From: Antilocapra americana
Taxonomy: Eukaryota > Chordata > Mammalia > Artiodactyla > Antilocapridae
DNA length: 64,000 nt
Reading direction: 5' to 3'
Assembly: GCA_007570785.1 (NCBI GenBank)
Contig: ML664176.1
Location: forward strand, 2,005,836-2,069,835
Part shown: positions 27,601 through 42,600 of the stretch, piece after piece
Layout of the letters: each line of letters opens with the position of its first letter
How positions within the stretch are numbered: the stretch's first letter is position 1
Translations under genes and position numbers: made by a program
Notes under the pieces: generated by a model
Told to the model about the DNA's origin: nothing
What the model saw: the letters and a program-made list of their open reading frames with translations, nothing else
Databases searched by the model: none

Positions 27601-30600
27601 ACTACACGATAACAAGTAACAAAAGCATGACAATTATGGCAACACTTAAGCAAGTTCCAAATCAATGGGTAAAAGAAGAATAAGGTTTTCAGCTTCCACA
27701 ACCCCTTCAACTCAGGACTTAACCACGAGCCTTTTACATCCCCATTTAGCTTCTGCTGCTTGGTGCGGCATCAACATTAGTGTGACAGTGCCAGAAGATA
27801 CAGGCAGAAGGTAATTCAATGTGTGTTAGGTAAAGCAGGTAACTCCGCCTTCTCATTCTGCCAGTTCTCTAGGCATTCTCCCGCATCAACAGACAGCTCA
27901 ACAGAGGGCGCTTGGGGAGAAGCCAGGAAAGCCTGGCTGCTGAATTTTTTCTCTCATGTGGACTCTGGTCCCTCTGTAGACTTAGAGAGGGCTGGAATCT
28001 AGGAAGGGCAATCTTAGGTAAAAAGAGATCCAGCCTTCACCTAGGGCAAAGTCACCAAAGAGTAAGAAAATGACCATGAAATTCATGATCTTAATCATTC
28101 AACTTCATGGGACAATTCCCAGTGCGCCTAAAAATGTTGTTATTTAGTCACTCAGTCAAGTCTGACTCTTTGTGACTGAATGGACTGTAACCTGCCTCAG
28201 TCCATGGGATTCCCCACCAAGAATACTGGAGTGAACTGCCATTTGCTTCTCCAGGGGAGAAGGGATTGAACCCGACACATGGATTGAACTCGTGTCTCCT
28301 GCTTGGCAGTAGGATTTTCACCACTGAGTCATAATATGAATAGGTAAATTATAACTCTTTAATACCCCATGGAGATTATAAATCCCATGAAGTCATTTTA
28401 TATCTTCAACAGCAACTTCAACAGCAGGTCTTTATTTAATAATTTGTTGAAGGTATTGTCCAATCTCATAAAGAACTGACTTTCATTTAATAATGAAAAA
28501 CAAATTGTGTATAACTCACCACATAAAAAATTTTGAACCTAACACTATAGATATATTTGATTTCACCAAACTAATGTATCAATTTAATAATTTCATTTTA
28601 TAATTCTATTCCTTTAGCTGAATAGATCTGACAATAATGTGCTGTTAACAGTTTTTGAGACTGTAAAGGATCACCAATATTTTTAAAGAGTTACTTAATT
28701 GTAAATCTGGCCCATTACACAAGTTTAGAGCTTTATGGTTGATAGCATTTTATGGATTCTCTAAACAGTCACCTTTTCCTAGAAAAGCTAAAGAGAATAA
28801 CAAAAGGAGACAAAGAAAATGGGTTCATAAAGGACAAAATCAGGCAAGTGAAAGGTATCCAATTTTCCACTCCCCTAGTTACAATGAAATTTTGGAAGGG
28901 TGAAAAACACCAAATCAGCGGTGTAACAGCCACTTCAGCGTTTTCACATTCTGGTGAGGACACCCGTTATAGCTTTCTGTTCAGACAGTGAGGACTTACA
29001 CAGTGCAACCACAACATTAAATGCTGGTGACCATGTCTTTGCTTAATTAAGAAATGCTTTTGTCAGCTTCTTCCTTGAAGAAAGGGGTTATTAATTCAAG
29101 ACTAGAGATCATGCTCTGGTAGTTTCTCTGTGGGAATTGTGCTTGTACATATGTTACAGAGAACTGTCTTAATTATTTCAATTAATCAAACAAAATTCCC
29201 CCCAAATATTCAATACAACAAATTAAAACCCACATTTGTATACAGATCCATTAAAAGTTCTACAATACTTCTGTCAAATTGTCAAAGAAATAATTAAAAC
29301 AAACCTTTATAGGAGAAATATGGAAATGTTCAAAGAAACTAAGAATGGATGTATCAGTCACTGAGGTCCCCACTAATTCTGTGTTTATAGCATCAGAGTC
29401 TTCCCGGATTAACTCTGCCTGAAAAAAATTAATCAAGATTTTCTATTTTAATTTTTTTCTTAAACAATTATTGAAAACAATGGCTGATTTAATTTTTTAT
29501 TTCATAAGATTCCCAAGATATAAAAATTATTACCCATTTTCTTTCAGCTTCAGGGTCAGCTGTTGGGGTAAATAGTGCAGTAATAGCTCCTAGAAATCCC
29601 TGATCAACTTTTAAGGCCATTTCCTGAATGAGAACCATAAAATACCTAAGGAAAAAAAAATTTTTTTAACAGAAAAAGCTTTTTTAAAGATGAAAAAGGC
29701 ATTTTATCAAACCTTGTAATTTTCCAGGTTAAAACTTTGCTTTTGGCCAAAAACCACAGCACCATCTTGTTCCATGATCTCTAAAACTAAGGTTACGTTA
29801 ACAAGATCAAAGTTTATTTAGATTCAGATCTTTTTTTTCTTTTAATTAAAGTAAAAGTTTCACTAGGGGTAATACTACTATATTAACACTTCGCATTTAA
29901 AGTTCCAAATTCCCTATTTACCATGTTATGGAAGATATAAGAACAATGGTGATGTAGCATGTATTATCTAATTTTTAAAGTCCGCAGGAATTAAAGAACA
30001 CACCTCACAAACACATCATTTATATTTCGCTATTTTATACTCCATGGAAGTTACAAAGGGGAGAAGTGGCTGAAGGAATTTTACACTTTAAAATATTTAG
30101 AGGTTATTTATTAAAATAAGTTTCAACATAGAAAATCACTTGACTATAAAGCAGATCGATATGTTTAGGTGGAAATAATTTTTACACAAAAGTCACTTTC
30201 AAAACATAATGTATTTTCAAAGTAGATTCTCATTTTAAATCCTTTAGATAAACAAGGGTATCTTTACTTACTTAAACTGTAAGACTTTACTGTACTCATT
30301 AAATCTTGTGATGACACTCACATCAACAAAAGGTTTGGGCTCTAAAAGGAAGAAAGAAAACAGGAAAAAGGCAATCAAACTTTCTAGTAGGTCAAAATGA
30401 TATCTATTCAACTTTTATATATCGGGTATATCTCACCTTAATTTTTTCTTACCTGAATCCAAAGCAATAGATTTTGGAGGGGCCACAGGATGAAATACAA
30501 CAGGGAACACTGTACCTGGTAACTGACTATCAACCTAAAGGAAAGAAAACTGATTCAGCAGAACTTAATTTAAACTTTTCTTTCAGAGATGTATTATAGA

Positions 30601-33600
30601 AGATGCCACTAATTACATCAAAAATAATATCTGTAGTTGTATGTGCTGCTATTAAAAGTTTCACTTTAAATCTAATTTCTTATTTACCTCACCAAGGGCA
30701 AGTTTCCACATACAGGAATATATAAACATCCTCATAACTGCACTAGAATTGTGGAGCATGAACACCATTAATGGAAATATTTTTATCAATGGATCATGTG
30801 AGATTTCAACTATCTATAATTTAAATAAAAATGTAAGTGAAGACTGCGTACAAAATTACAGGTTAGGTATTAAGAAAAGAGAACAAAAATGTCCTAAAAA
30901 GTAGTAATCTGTAGTTAGAAACAAGAGATGGAGAGAGGCAGAAAGGGAGAAAGCAAAAAGTTTGATAAAAACAGCCTCCAATAAGGCCCTAATCATTCCC
31001 ATATATAAGAATAAAAGAAAATCTTAATTTGGGATTCCATGACAAATTCGAAGAAATATTAAAAATAACAATTTGTGTAAGAAAATATATGGCCAAATTA
31101 AAGTTTCAATGGTCATTTAGCCTCGGAAAATTAGTATGGTGAATCTACAGGATATGTGGAAGAAGCAGAATAAACTTATGAACAAAAAGAAAGATATCAA
31201 TTCTGATGTATGATTTTTTTGTTGTTCAGTTGCTAAGCTGTGTCCAACTCTTTTCGATGCCATAGACTGTAGCATACCAAACTTCCCTGTCCTTCACACC
31301 ATCTCCTAGAGCTTGCTCAAACTCATGTCCATCAAGGCAGTGATGCCATCCAACCATCTCATCCTCTGGTATCCCCTTCTCCTCCTGTCCTCAATCTTTC
31401 CCAGCATCACGGTCTTTCCAATGAGTTAGCTCTTCACATCAGGTGGCCAAAGAACTGGAGCTTCAGCTTCAGTCCTTCCAATGAATGTTCAGGGTTGATT
31501 TCCTTTAGGATTGTCTGGTTTGATCTCCTTGCAGTTTCTCAAGGGTCTTCTCCAATACCGCAGTTCATTTCCATCAGTTCTTCGGTGCTCAGCTTCCTTT
31601 ATAGTCCAACTGTCCCATCCATACATGACTACTGGAAAAACCATAGCTTTGACTAGATGGACCTTTGTCAGTAATGTCTTTGCTTTTTAATATGTTGTCT
31701 CAGTTTGTCATAGATTTTCTTCCAAGGAGCAAGTGTCTTTTAATTTCATGACTGTTGTCACCATATACAGTGATTTTGGAGCCAAAGAAAATAAAGGCTG
31801 TTACTATTTCCATTGTTTCCCCATCTATTTGCCATGAAGTGATGGGACCAGATGCCATGATGTTAGTTTCCTGAATGTTAACTTTTAAGCCAGCTTTTAT
31901 ACTCTGCTCTTTCTCCTTCGTCAAGAGGCTTCTTAGTTTCTCTTTGCTTTCTGCCATAAGGGTTGTGCCACTTGCTTATCTGAGGTTATTAATATATCTC
32001 CCGGCAATCTTGATTCCAGCTTGTGTTTCATCCAGCTTGGCACTTCAGATGATGTACTCTGCATGTAAGTTAAATAAGCAGAGTGACGATATACAGCCTT
32101 GACATACTCCTTTCCCAGTTTGGAACCAGTCCATTGTACCATGTCCAGTTTTAACTATTGCTTCTTGACCTGCTTCTTGACCTGCATACAGATTTCTCAG
32201 GAGGCAGGTCAGGTGGTCTGGTACTCCCATCTCTTTAAGAATTTTTCACATTTTGTTGTTATCCACACAGTCAAAGGCTTTGGCGTAGTCAATAAAGCAG
32301 AAGTAGATGTTTTTCTAGAATTCTCTTGCTTTTCCCATGATCCAATGGATGTTGGCAATTTAATCGCTGGTTCCTATGCCTTTTCTAAATCCAGCTTGAA
32401 CATCTGGGAGTTCTGGGTTCACATACTGTTGAAGCTTGGCTTGGAGAATTTTGAGCATTACTCTGCTAGCATGTGAAATGAGTGCAATTGTGCAGTAATT
32501 TGAGCATTCTTTGGCATTTCCATTCTTTGGCATTAGAATAAAAACTGACCTTTTTCAGTCCTGTGGGCACTGCTGAGTTTTCCAATTTGCTGGCATATTG
32601 AGTGCAACACTTTCACAGCATCATCTTTTAGGACTTGAAACAGCTCAACTGGAATTCCATCACCTCCACTAGCTGTGTTCGTAGTGATGCTTCCTAAAAC
32701 CCACTTGACTTTGGACTTCAGGATGTCTGTCTCTAGGTGAATGATCACACCATCATGGTTATCTGGGTCATGGAGATCTTTTTTGTATAGCTCTGTGTAT
32801 TCTTGCCACCTTTTCTTAATACCTTCTGCTTCTGTTAGGTCCATACCACTTCTGTCCCTTACTGTCTCCATCTTTGCATGAAATGTTCCCTTCAGTTCAG
32901 TTCAGTCGCTCAGTCGTGTCCAACTCTTTGCGACCCCATGGACTGCAGCAAGTCAAGCCTAACTGTTCATCACCAACTCCCGGAGCTTGCTCAAACTCAT
33001 GTCCATTGAGTCAGTGATGCCATCCAAGCATCTCATCCTCTGCCGTCCCCTTCTCCCACCTTCAATGTTTCCCAGCATCAGAGTCTTTTCAAATGAGAGA
33101 GTTCTTCGCATGAGGTGGTCAAAGTATTAGAGTCTCAGCTTCTGCATCAGTCCTTCCAATGAATATTCAGGATTGATTTCCTTTAGGAAGGATGAGTTGG
33201 ATCTCCTTGCAGTCCAAAGGATTCTCAAGAGTCTTCTCTAACACCACAGTTCAAAAGCATCAATTCTTCAGTGCTCAGCTTTCTTTATAGTCCAACTCTC
33301 ACATCCATACATGACTACTGGAAAAACCACAGCTTTGATTAGATGGACCCTTTGTTCCCTTGGTATCTCTAATTTTCTGGAAGAGATCTCTTTCCCATTC
33401 TGTTGTTTTCCTCTGTATCTTTGCATTGTTCATTTAGGAAGGCTTTCTTATCTCTCCTTGCTATTCTTTGGAACTCTGCATTCAGTTGGATATATCTTTC
33501 CTTTCCTCCTTTGCCTTTCGCTTCTCCTTTTCTCAGCTATTTGTAAGGGCTTCTCAGACAACCATTTTGCCTTTTTGCATTTATTTTTCTTGGGTATGGT

Positions 33601-36600
33601 TTTGATCATCGCCTCCTGTACAATGTTATGAACTTCCATCCATCATTCTTCAGGCACTCTATCAGATCTAATCCCTTGACAGACAGAGCCTTGTGAATAA
33701 AAAAAATTCAGACCCAAGATTCCCAAACTGATTAGATACACCCATTGAATAGGATGTCAATGTTACCTGAAGCCAATACAATCTGGCCCTTAAACTTCTT
33801 TGGTGAGGGGATTGCTTATATTCAACCTGAATTCCTGATAAAAAATGTCGCCTTATACAGCACCGAGAAGGGAGGCGCATTTCCATTGGGTCCTTGCCAA
33901 AATTCACCTGGGAAAAAAGCAGATGTGCTTGTGATGAACTGGTATTAGCAGTGTAGACCATTTTAAATATCCACTTGCTCAAAAACTGAAAAAGAAAAAT
34001 TCTCATTTCTACATCTAATCAAAAGATCTATCTTAAGATGATCTACAGCTGAGATGTCTGAAGCAGAATCATCACATAACTAAGGTTATGGGGAAAATAA
34101 ATCTCACTGAAAATGAATGAGATTTCAGTGATATAAACTGTACTTAAAGAAAATAAGCCATGCTTTTTATTTTTTTCAAAAACCTCAATGAGTGTGTGCG
34201 TGATAGTCGCTCAGTTGTGTCCAACTCTTTTCGACCCCATGGACTATAGCCTGCCAGGCTCCTCTGTCCATGGAATTCTCCAGGCAGGAATATTGGAGTG
34301 GGATACCATTTCCTTCTCCAAAAAACTTCACCAGTAATGAATAATTCCAGATAACACTTATGCTTTAACAAAGTTAGTGAATAGTCAATAGGTTACTTGT
34401 GTCTGACACTAACTGAATAGTGTTCTTTCATTTCAGCATGACCAACATTTATAGGGCTGAGGGTGGGGCTAGGGAGCAGGTATGGTGATAATGCAAATGC
34501 AACCATCAGGAACAAAGAGTAACCCACAATGCATGATTGAAACATCAATCAAGCTTCTGGGCTCTTCTTTGAAGCAAAAGTGACTTTCAGTTTTAATAAT
34601 GTAGGGCCCGGTGTAGAGCACATGTTTGTTTGTTGACATCTACTCATGTCCTACAATCATTTACATTCAATGAATTTAATTGGGCAAGTTTTTCCATAGG
34701 GTTTTCATCACTGAGATATACAATTCTGCACAGCCTTTAGCAATATATTGATATCATTCAGAATAAAGTTTCAATAAGTAATGTTGATTTCTCCATAATC
34801 TTCCTAAAAACAAGTTACATGAAACTATCTGCTTTGCAATAGAGATTATAAAAATGTAGATAAGAAACATATTTAAATAATGTTTTACAGTATATTTTAA
34901 TTTAAAATGTTCTAATAAATTTTCTTAGTCATACTAATCCTACTAACAAATTAGTTTCTGTATACACATATTTACTTGGATAGTGAAATTTTATTTACTA
35001 CCACCAATGGCAACATAATCCATAAATAAGAAAAAAAAACAAATTTGGTATACCTCAAAATTATCATCTAGTTTAATCCAGCCAAGGTCTCTTGATTCTA
35101 GGTATTTCTTATAGGACTTTTCCAATAAAATTATTTGCTTTTGACTAAATGGCTTCCACTTCTGTTTTGGTTTCATCTCCCAAACAACACCAGAACTAAA
35201 ATAATTCACAAAGAAAATTATTAAATTAAATGCAAAATTTAGGTTGTGGAATTTTCATCCAACTCTAAGTTGCCACAATTGTCAACTCCTATGAAAATCA
35301 CATTTATGCAAGAGATTTTAAACACCAAAATATATCTATGTTTTATATAAAAGTGCATAAGGAAAAGAGGCAGGGAGTATGTTTTTGTATCACACACTGA
35401 CATCAATGAACTAGGGAACTGGCAAAATTTTTTCATATGGGGATATTTTAGGCAAAAGCTCATCAAGATAGAAGTCCTAAATATCAACCATAAAACTACA
35501 ACATTCCTAGAGTTACCATAGGAGAAAATCTAAGTGACCTTGGGTTTGGCAGTGACTTTTACAATGCATCACTAAAAGCACAATCCATGAAAGAAAAAAC
35601 AGATGTGGGACTTTCCTGAAATTGAAAATTTTCTGCTCTGTGAAAGACACTGTTAAAAGAATGAAAAGACAAGGCCGGGAGAAAATATTTGTAAAAGACA
35701 CATTGGATAAAAGACTGATATGGTAAGTCTCCTACATACAAACCTTTAAGTTTCACACTTGCAAAGATAAGAATAGTTGTTCACATGTCTAATCACATAT
35801 GTTAGTTTACATGTCTGGTGTACACTGTCACATGTGTGCATCTTCTACCGGTGGCTGTGCTTTTGAGTACTTTACTGTGTAGTACTGTATAGAGTACAGT
35901 ATCTCTATTGCAAGCCCAGGATGTCCAGACGCAAACATAAAAGCAGTGGTGATGCAGCTGGTACACAAGAAATGCCAGACGTTCTACTGCACTTCTCAAG
36001 GTACTATACTGTAAGATTAAAAATATTTTCTTTTTGTTTGTTTTTATGTATTATTTGTGTGAAAAGTATTATAAACCTATTACAGTACAGTACTATATAG
36101 CTAACTGTGTTAGCTGGGTACCTAAGCTAACTTTGTTGGACTTAAGAACAAATTGGATTTATGAACATGCTCTTGGAACAGAACTTGTTTGTATGCAGGG
36201 GACTTATTGTACCCAAAGTATACAAAGAACTCTTAAAACTCAACAATGACATAAAATATTAAATTGGGCAAAAGATATGAACCTCATCAAATGAGTTTCA
36301 AATGACAAATAAGCATATGAAAAGATGTTTAACATCATATGTAATTAGGTAACTGCAAATTAAACAGAGACTGCTACAAACCTATTAGAACAGCCAAAAT
36401 CTACAATACTGACAATACTAAATGCTGGCGAGGATGTGGAACAACAGGAAACTCTCATTCATTCACGGTAGGGTTACCAAATAGTGACCCGCTTCTTACA
36501 AAACTAAACTGCCAGGTGCTACACAAAGAGCATTACATATATGACCTCTGCGTTTGCTTCATTTTGTACTTCATCAAGCACATGATTATCGATAGACCCT

Positions 36601-39600
36601 ATACTGGTTATACCTGATCATTATTTCCCTCAACAACCTTCAAAGAAGAATGAGTCTTTTACCACAGTCAGTGTGATTGAAAAACCAAAATAGATAAATT
36701 CAAATATTTTTCTTATATAAGTATAAGCAGAATCAGAGAAAAGAAGTGGTTCCATGATTATTAAAATGTTCTAAACAACCACCCAATAAGATCATGTACC
36801 CAGGTTAAAATACTGCCTCCATGAAACTTTTTTCCAGTTCATGTGATTCATTATTGTTGGCTTGCCCAACCCACACCAGTTTCTCCAGCCTCTATAGCAC
36901 CACAGAACGTGTTCATACTTCTCTGCAGCTTTTTTTTTTAATGTTTTTGTAATTCATTTAAAAAACACATACAAACAACAAGGAAAGAAACAAACCTCTT
37001 CTCCCACAAGCTAGTGAGTGTTGTCATAAGGGTAAAGACATTATTTTATCTTAGGGGCTTTTCAAGTAGCAATGAAAGGAGCTGTTCAGTAAGCTTTGCT
37101 GAAAGGTATGTACAGTACATCAAATTCAAAACAGATATTTTTCTACTCTCATAAAACTTGATATTATGAACTCAATGCCTTTTAAAGATTTCTGATACCT
37201 TATCTATCTTCTCCCATACCTGGTTATCCCAATATATGAAACTTCCTGCTTGGTTTCATTGTTGACCAGTGAAAGCCCAAGACTATGGAGAGAAAAAGTT
37301 ATTTCGTGATTGGCCTGCTCCATTTCTTCTGCCTGCAGAGCTTTGGAAACCAAGGCAACATCATCAGTGAAAAGCAAGACTCTCTGGCGCCCATCAAGAA
37401 ATGATACCCAGTGTATCTGGATGTTTGCATCATAGGGAAACTGTCCACATTCATCCTGTGGGAAAGAGAGACTTCATATTAAAAACACAAACAGTAAGCT
37501 TTTATTACATAAGGTTGAACTGCAGTAGCTAAGAAAACATGACTATAAATCAGAAAACCATCAAAATAACATAATTAAAGTTATAATGTGTTTTGAAACA
37601 TCCTCACCAATTTTTTCAAACAGTAACAGATCAATAGTGCTTATTTTTTTAAAACCTTAGTTTAAGTTATCTAGTTAGGCTCAAAGGGTACTCAGCAAGA
37701 ACAAGAATCGTCTTCAAAGGCACCAATGGCATAACATGCTTACTTATCTCCAAATGGAGAACAGAATGGTTTAAAACTTTACTGGAAATGTAATCTCAGG
37801 TAAAATTAGGTTTTAATATTTTATAATGCTGCAAGTATTTATATAAATCACACTGTTAAATGGTCAAACTATGGTGATCAGTTTATATTAACTTTCACTA
37901 AGAAGACACTTGTTGGCTAACACTCTTTTATAGCATCTAAAAATACTAGGATTGATTTGGTGAGTATCTTCAGAGATTTAAATAACGATTTTTTTTTCAT
38001 TCTGGAATTAAATAAAATAGTTCATCTCAACAGGCAGTATAAGTACCTAATACGTGCTTTTCATTTCCTGCTTTCTTGGAACACAAAAGCCAAAAACACA
38101 TGATGTCACCAAAAGTGCAGAAATGGTTGGTATTGGCTGTTCTCTGAAACTGATCCACTGCTTTTAACATATATCAAAGTAGACTGCCCAATTTTTTTAC
38201 TCTAACATGATTAAATTTTATAAATTTTTCAGAGATACCTACTAAAGAAGGTGAATTTTCTCCTTATAAACTACAAAATTTGATACGTATCTTGGTTCAA
38301 TCTTAGTTATTATTCAAATGCTCTCTAGTCTTGTTTTCAATCTATTGGATCTGTTAAAAATTAAATAAGGTATATTAAAATATCCTCAGGCAAAAACGTT
38401 TCAGTTGACTTCCAACATTTTCGGTTACACATTTGGATGCAATATTATTCACTGCATGAAGGTTTATGGCTACCATGCCTTCTTTGCCACATTATCATAT
38501 CCTATTTAATGATTTTTGCTTTGAATCATAAATTGTTTTTTACTTTTGTTTACTTGTTAACTCTTTATCATTTCTTTATGCTTTTAACTTTCTGTGTTAG
38601 TTCAGTTAAAGCAGATCTCATGTAAACAGCATCTGATTAGAAACTACTTTTTAACTTCATCTGAATGCAATCTTTTAATAGGAGAATTTAAACCATTTTC
38701 ATTTATTGGCATACTTGATGGGAAGCATGATTTAGTGGGAAAAGTCCAGGGACTATGAAGTCAGGCGGATCTGGTTTTGAATTCTAACCAGCAGTTCTAA
38801 ATTACAAACATAAGAATTTATGATACTATATAATAAGCATTAACATGTGATATATTCAACAAAATGAACTGACACTTGCCACTTACTATATACTTCCTTA
38901 GGCTTCCTTCTTTTACTATAAGAGCAAATTTTTCTTTATTTTCATTTTCTCAATTGTTTTAGAATTCTTTTACTACTCACTTTGCTTCTATTAATTGGTA
39001 TCCTTTAAAAAAATCATCTTTGATCTATATTTCTGTAATTAAAATTTAGGATTAAATGGTGTTAATATATTATGTTCAGAACATACTATTTCCCTGCTCC
39101 CCCTTTCATTTTATTTTGTTGCCTTTGTCTTTTATTTCATCAACTTTCTCCTATCATAACTGTTGTTATGTTTATAACTTTGGGAATCTCAGGCATACAT
39201 TCCAAAAAATTTCTCTGGTCCGTGGTAAGAAAATGTTCAGAAGTGTGATCAGCTTCTGAATCTTTAAGATCATGCTACAGTTTTCTCCTGAACTAATTTT
39301 TTTGTAAACTCCATGTTTGTTTGTTTTTTTTTCCTGTTTATTCACACTTAATGAGGAAAGTGCTTTACAGTACTGTGTGGATTTTCTTTGAATTCCCTTT
39401 TCATGTACACCTGAGCCTCAACAGAATTCCCTTCTCAGATCAGCCAGGAGATGAGGAAATGTCTTGCTTTTAGCTTAATGTTCCTAATCTGGCAGATTAC
39501 CAGCTGACTGAGGCACAATAATCTATTTCTTACTGTCTGGTTCTCTAACACTGAGTAGAACAGAAACATTAAAAACCACATGTATACCCATGGCGGATTC

Positions 39601-42600
39601 ATGTCAATGTATGGCAAAACCAACATAATAATGTAAAGGGGAAAAAAAAAATTAAAAAAATAAATAAAACTCTCAAAAAAAAAATAAATAAAACCACAAG
39701 CCTGTGAATACACTACTTCCAGGACTCTTTATGATCTTGCCTTAATTTATAGACCCTGACACAGTCCTTCAGTATGGCAATACCAGTTTCTCCAGTATCT
39801 GTCTACTACCTTATGGGAGTTGTGGTTGCTGAGGAGCACAAAATGTGAGGAGAAAGAAAATAACACCAGCATAGTACAGGGACCCCTGGTCAAGCTAGCA
39901 TGTCTCTGAGCCAGAGACCTCACTGTAACAGGAAACTTAAGCTCCTCTCTACCACTTACAACCCTTGAGGGCTTCTCTGTCGTAAAAAGTAAAGCATAAG
40001 CAGGCGACAGAGCTCCATCAAACTGTCATGGTGAAAATCACTCCAAGAATCTCATAACCATCAGTCTGATTTTTCAAAAGTCTATCTCTTTTATGGGTAT
40101 TTCAGAGAGAATATAGGAGAGGATAATTCAGTCACTCTTGGCCAATTACTATTTTAAATAACCAAGAAAGCTTTTAGGGACCTGGAATTATCAGACAGCG
40201 GAATATGACACTGTATGAACTTTTCAGCACAGAATATAATCCTACAGAAACTAGGTACCACTCATGGAGGAGCAGGGTCTATATTGGAGGGAGGCTGGCA
40301 GATGAATTCTTTTACTTTTGCAAGTATTTGTTTATTTGGTTGCACTAGTTCTTGTTGTGACATGTGAGATCTCAATCTTCGTTGTGGCACACAAGATCTT
40401 TAGTTAAGGCATGTGAACTCTTAACTGCAGCCTGTGGGATCTAGTTCTCTGACCAGGGATCGAACCCGAGCACCCTGCATTGCAAGCATGGAGTCTCAGC
40501 CACTGGACCACCAGGGAAGTTCCTGGAAGATGAATTCTTAAGCCCTTCCCAAAGTCTAAGTGTCTAGGAAATAACATGTTTAATTAATTTAGCTACCTAA
40601 ATAGTATTTCAATAAGTAATTCATTATATTTCTTATATGAATAATTTACTGCTGTCACACTCCTTTAGTTAAAAAACCATATGGCTTTGATCGGGAAAAC
40701 ATGCCTAAAAAAATCCTACAACTAACAGTGGTATGCAAAATAAAGCTGTTTTACACTTAGCCTCAAAATTCCTTCCTTATAAAAAAAAGTAAGTGAAAAA
40801 GTCCTGGTCTTAGGCAAGCTGAAATAGGACAATTTTTTAAGATGCAAACAAAGTATTTTGACTGATGTAGGACAAAATATTGGTGTGAACTATTTACCAA
40901 CTAAAGACCCAAAGCAACTTATTTTGAAAATACCTGCAATTCATTTTTAGTTCAATAAAGAAAAAGATGACAGTGTGAAGCTAACTTGTCTACTTCCTTT
41001 ATTATCAGGCACTTCTCTGGTGGCTCAAATGGTAAAGAATCTGTTGCACTGCAGGAGGCCTGGGTTCGATCCCTGGGTTGGGAAGATCCCCTGGAGGAGG
41101 GCATGGCAACCCACTTCAGTTTTCTTCCCTGGAGAATCCCCATGGACAGAGGAGCTTGGCAGGTTACAGTCAACAGGGTCGCAAAGAGCTGGACATGACT
41201 GAGCGACTAAGCACAGCGCACTTCATGTGATCCCATTCACATCAGATGATACCTTTAACAGATCGTGTTCTCCAACATTTGCCGCATAACTCCATTTAAG
41301 CTTTCGGGTACCAGTGGAATCTTCCCAGGCAAAGAGGCGCACTTGTCTTGGCAGCAATACCATTTCTTCCTTTGACCCACTGAAACACAAGCAACGGAGG
41401 GAAGATTAAAATACCCTGGCCTTAAGCAACGCAGACCTGTGGTTTACTGAGGAGGGGACTGGCACAAGCATGTTATACAACTGCCTTTGTTCATAAAACA
41501 CAACTCCGCCTAAAAATAAGTACCCAAAAATGTCCAAATGACTAATGATTTTGAAGCTTGAGGGAAAAGAATATTGCTCTTTCTGAAGCTGCAGTATACT
41601 CTGAACTGATCCAGGTAAGATGGCACTAACAAAATTCATGAAGGTAAACAGACTGGTCCCTCAGAATTCATCTACAGAAAAGGCTGTGAATAGTAAACTT
41701 CTTAGTAGCAGGGAACTTTACTTGGTACTCAAATTTGAGATTTTAATCAAAAGCAATGCATAAGCAGTAAGGGTCTCAGAAGAAAAAAACCAACGGGTCT
41801 GTACCACCTCTACTCCAAGTGCAGCCTCTGGGCCAGCATCACCTCGAGGCTTGCAGGAAAGTGCAGTATTCTGGGACCCACCTAAAACCAACTGAATCAG
41901 ACTCTGCATTTTCACAAGATTTCTAGGAGTTCTTCATACTGATATTGAAGTTTAAGGAGTACTGGTCTAGATAATACATAAGACTTTGCAGAGAACTAAA
42001 ACAAAAGTAACCCACTTAGGGTTTAATCTATACTTTCAAATCTCTCAGCAGGTTCAAGCCATGAGAGTGAAGAATACGTTAAATCTGAAAAGCATTAATT
42101 TTTTAAAATTCATTTCTCTTTCGCTGTGCTGGGTCTTCACTGCTGTCTGAGGGCTTTCTCCAGTCGCAGTGAGTAGCAGATACTCTGTTGTAGTGTGCGG
42201 ACTTCTCACTGCGGTGGCTTCTCTTGCGGAGTTCGGGCTCTAGGGTGCTTAGGCTTCGGCACCAGTGACACTTGGTCTCACCAGTTCCGGAACATGGGCT
42301 CTGTTGCTGAGGCATGAGGGATCTCTCCAGACCGGGGATGGAACCCATGCCCCCTGCACTGGCAGACAGACTCTTAACCTCTGGTTGACCAGGGAAGTCC
42401 CAGCAAGGCATTATTTTTTATATATTTCTATGCATGTGTGTGTATACATATATATATATAAAATGGGTATTATTATTTTATATTATATATACATATATAA
42501 AAATAATGCCCTGAAAATTTATAATAATTCTTTGCAAATATATTATTACCTATTTTAAGAAACTAAAGCTGCGTGTTTAATGGCATCACCCAAGCTAAAC

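Larger units (their letters stand above)
37456..41252 (-). other. VPS13C intron, 3.8 kb
   Basis: Holds an L1 tail, a CHR SINE and a Bov-tA listed separately. The part 38390-39380 looks like a very old L1 in the minus orientation, with a MIR-like stretch near 38735-38810. 37460-38380 shows nothing I can name. Confidence 0.5.

Noticed and set aside
33311..33631. 106-codon frame rich in Leu, Phe and Ser resembling a membrane protein
   Set aside because: It is the antisense translation of BovB coding sequence.
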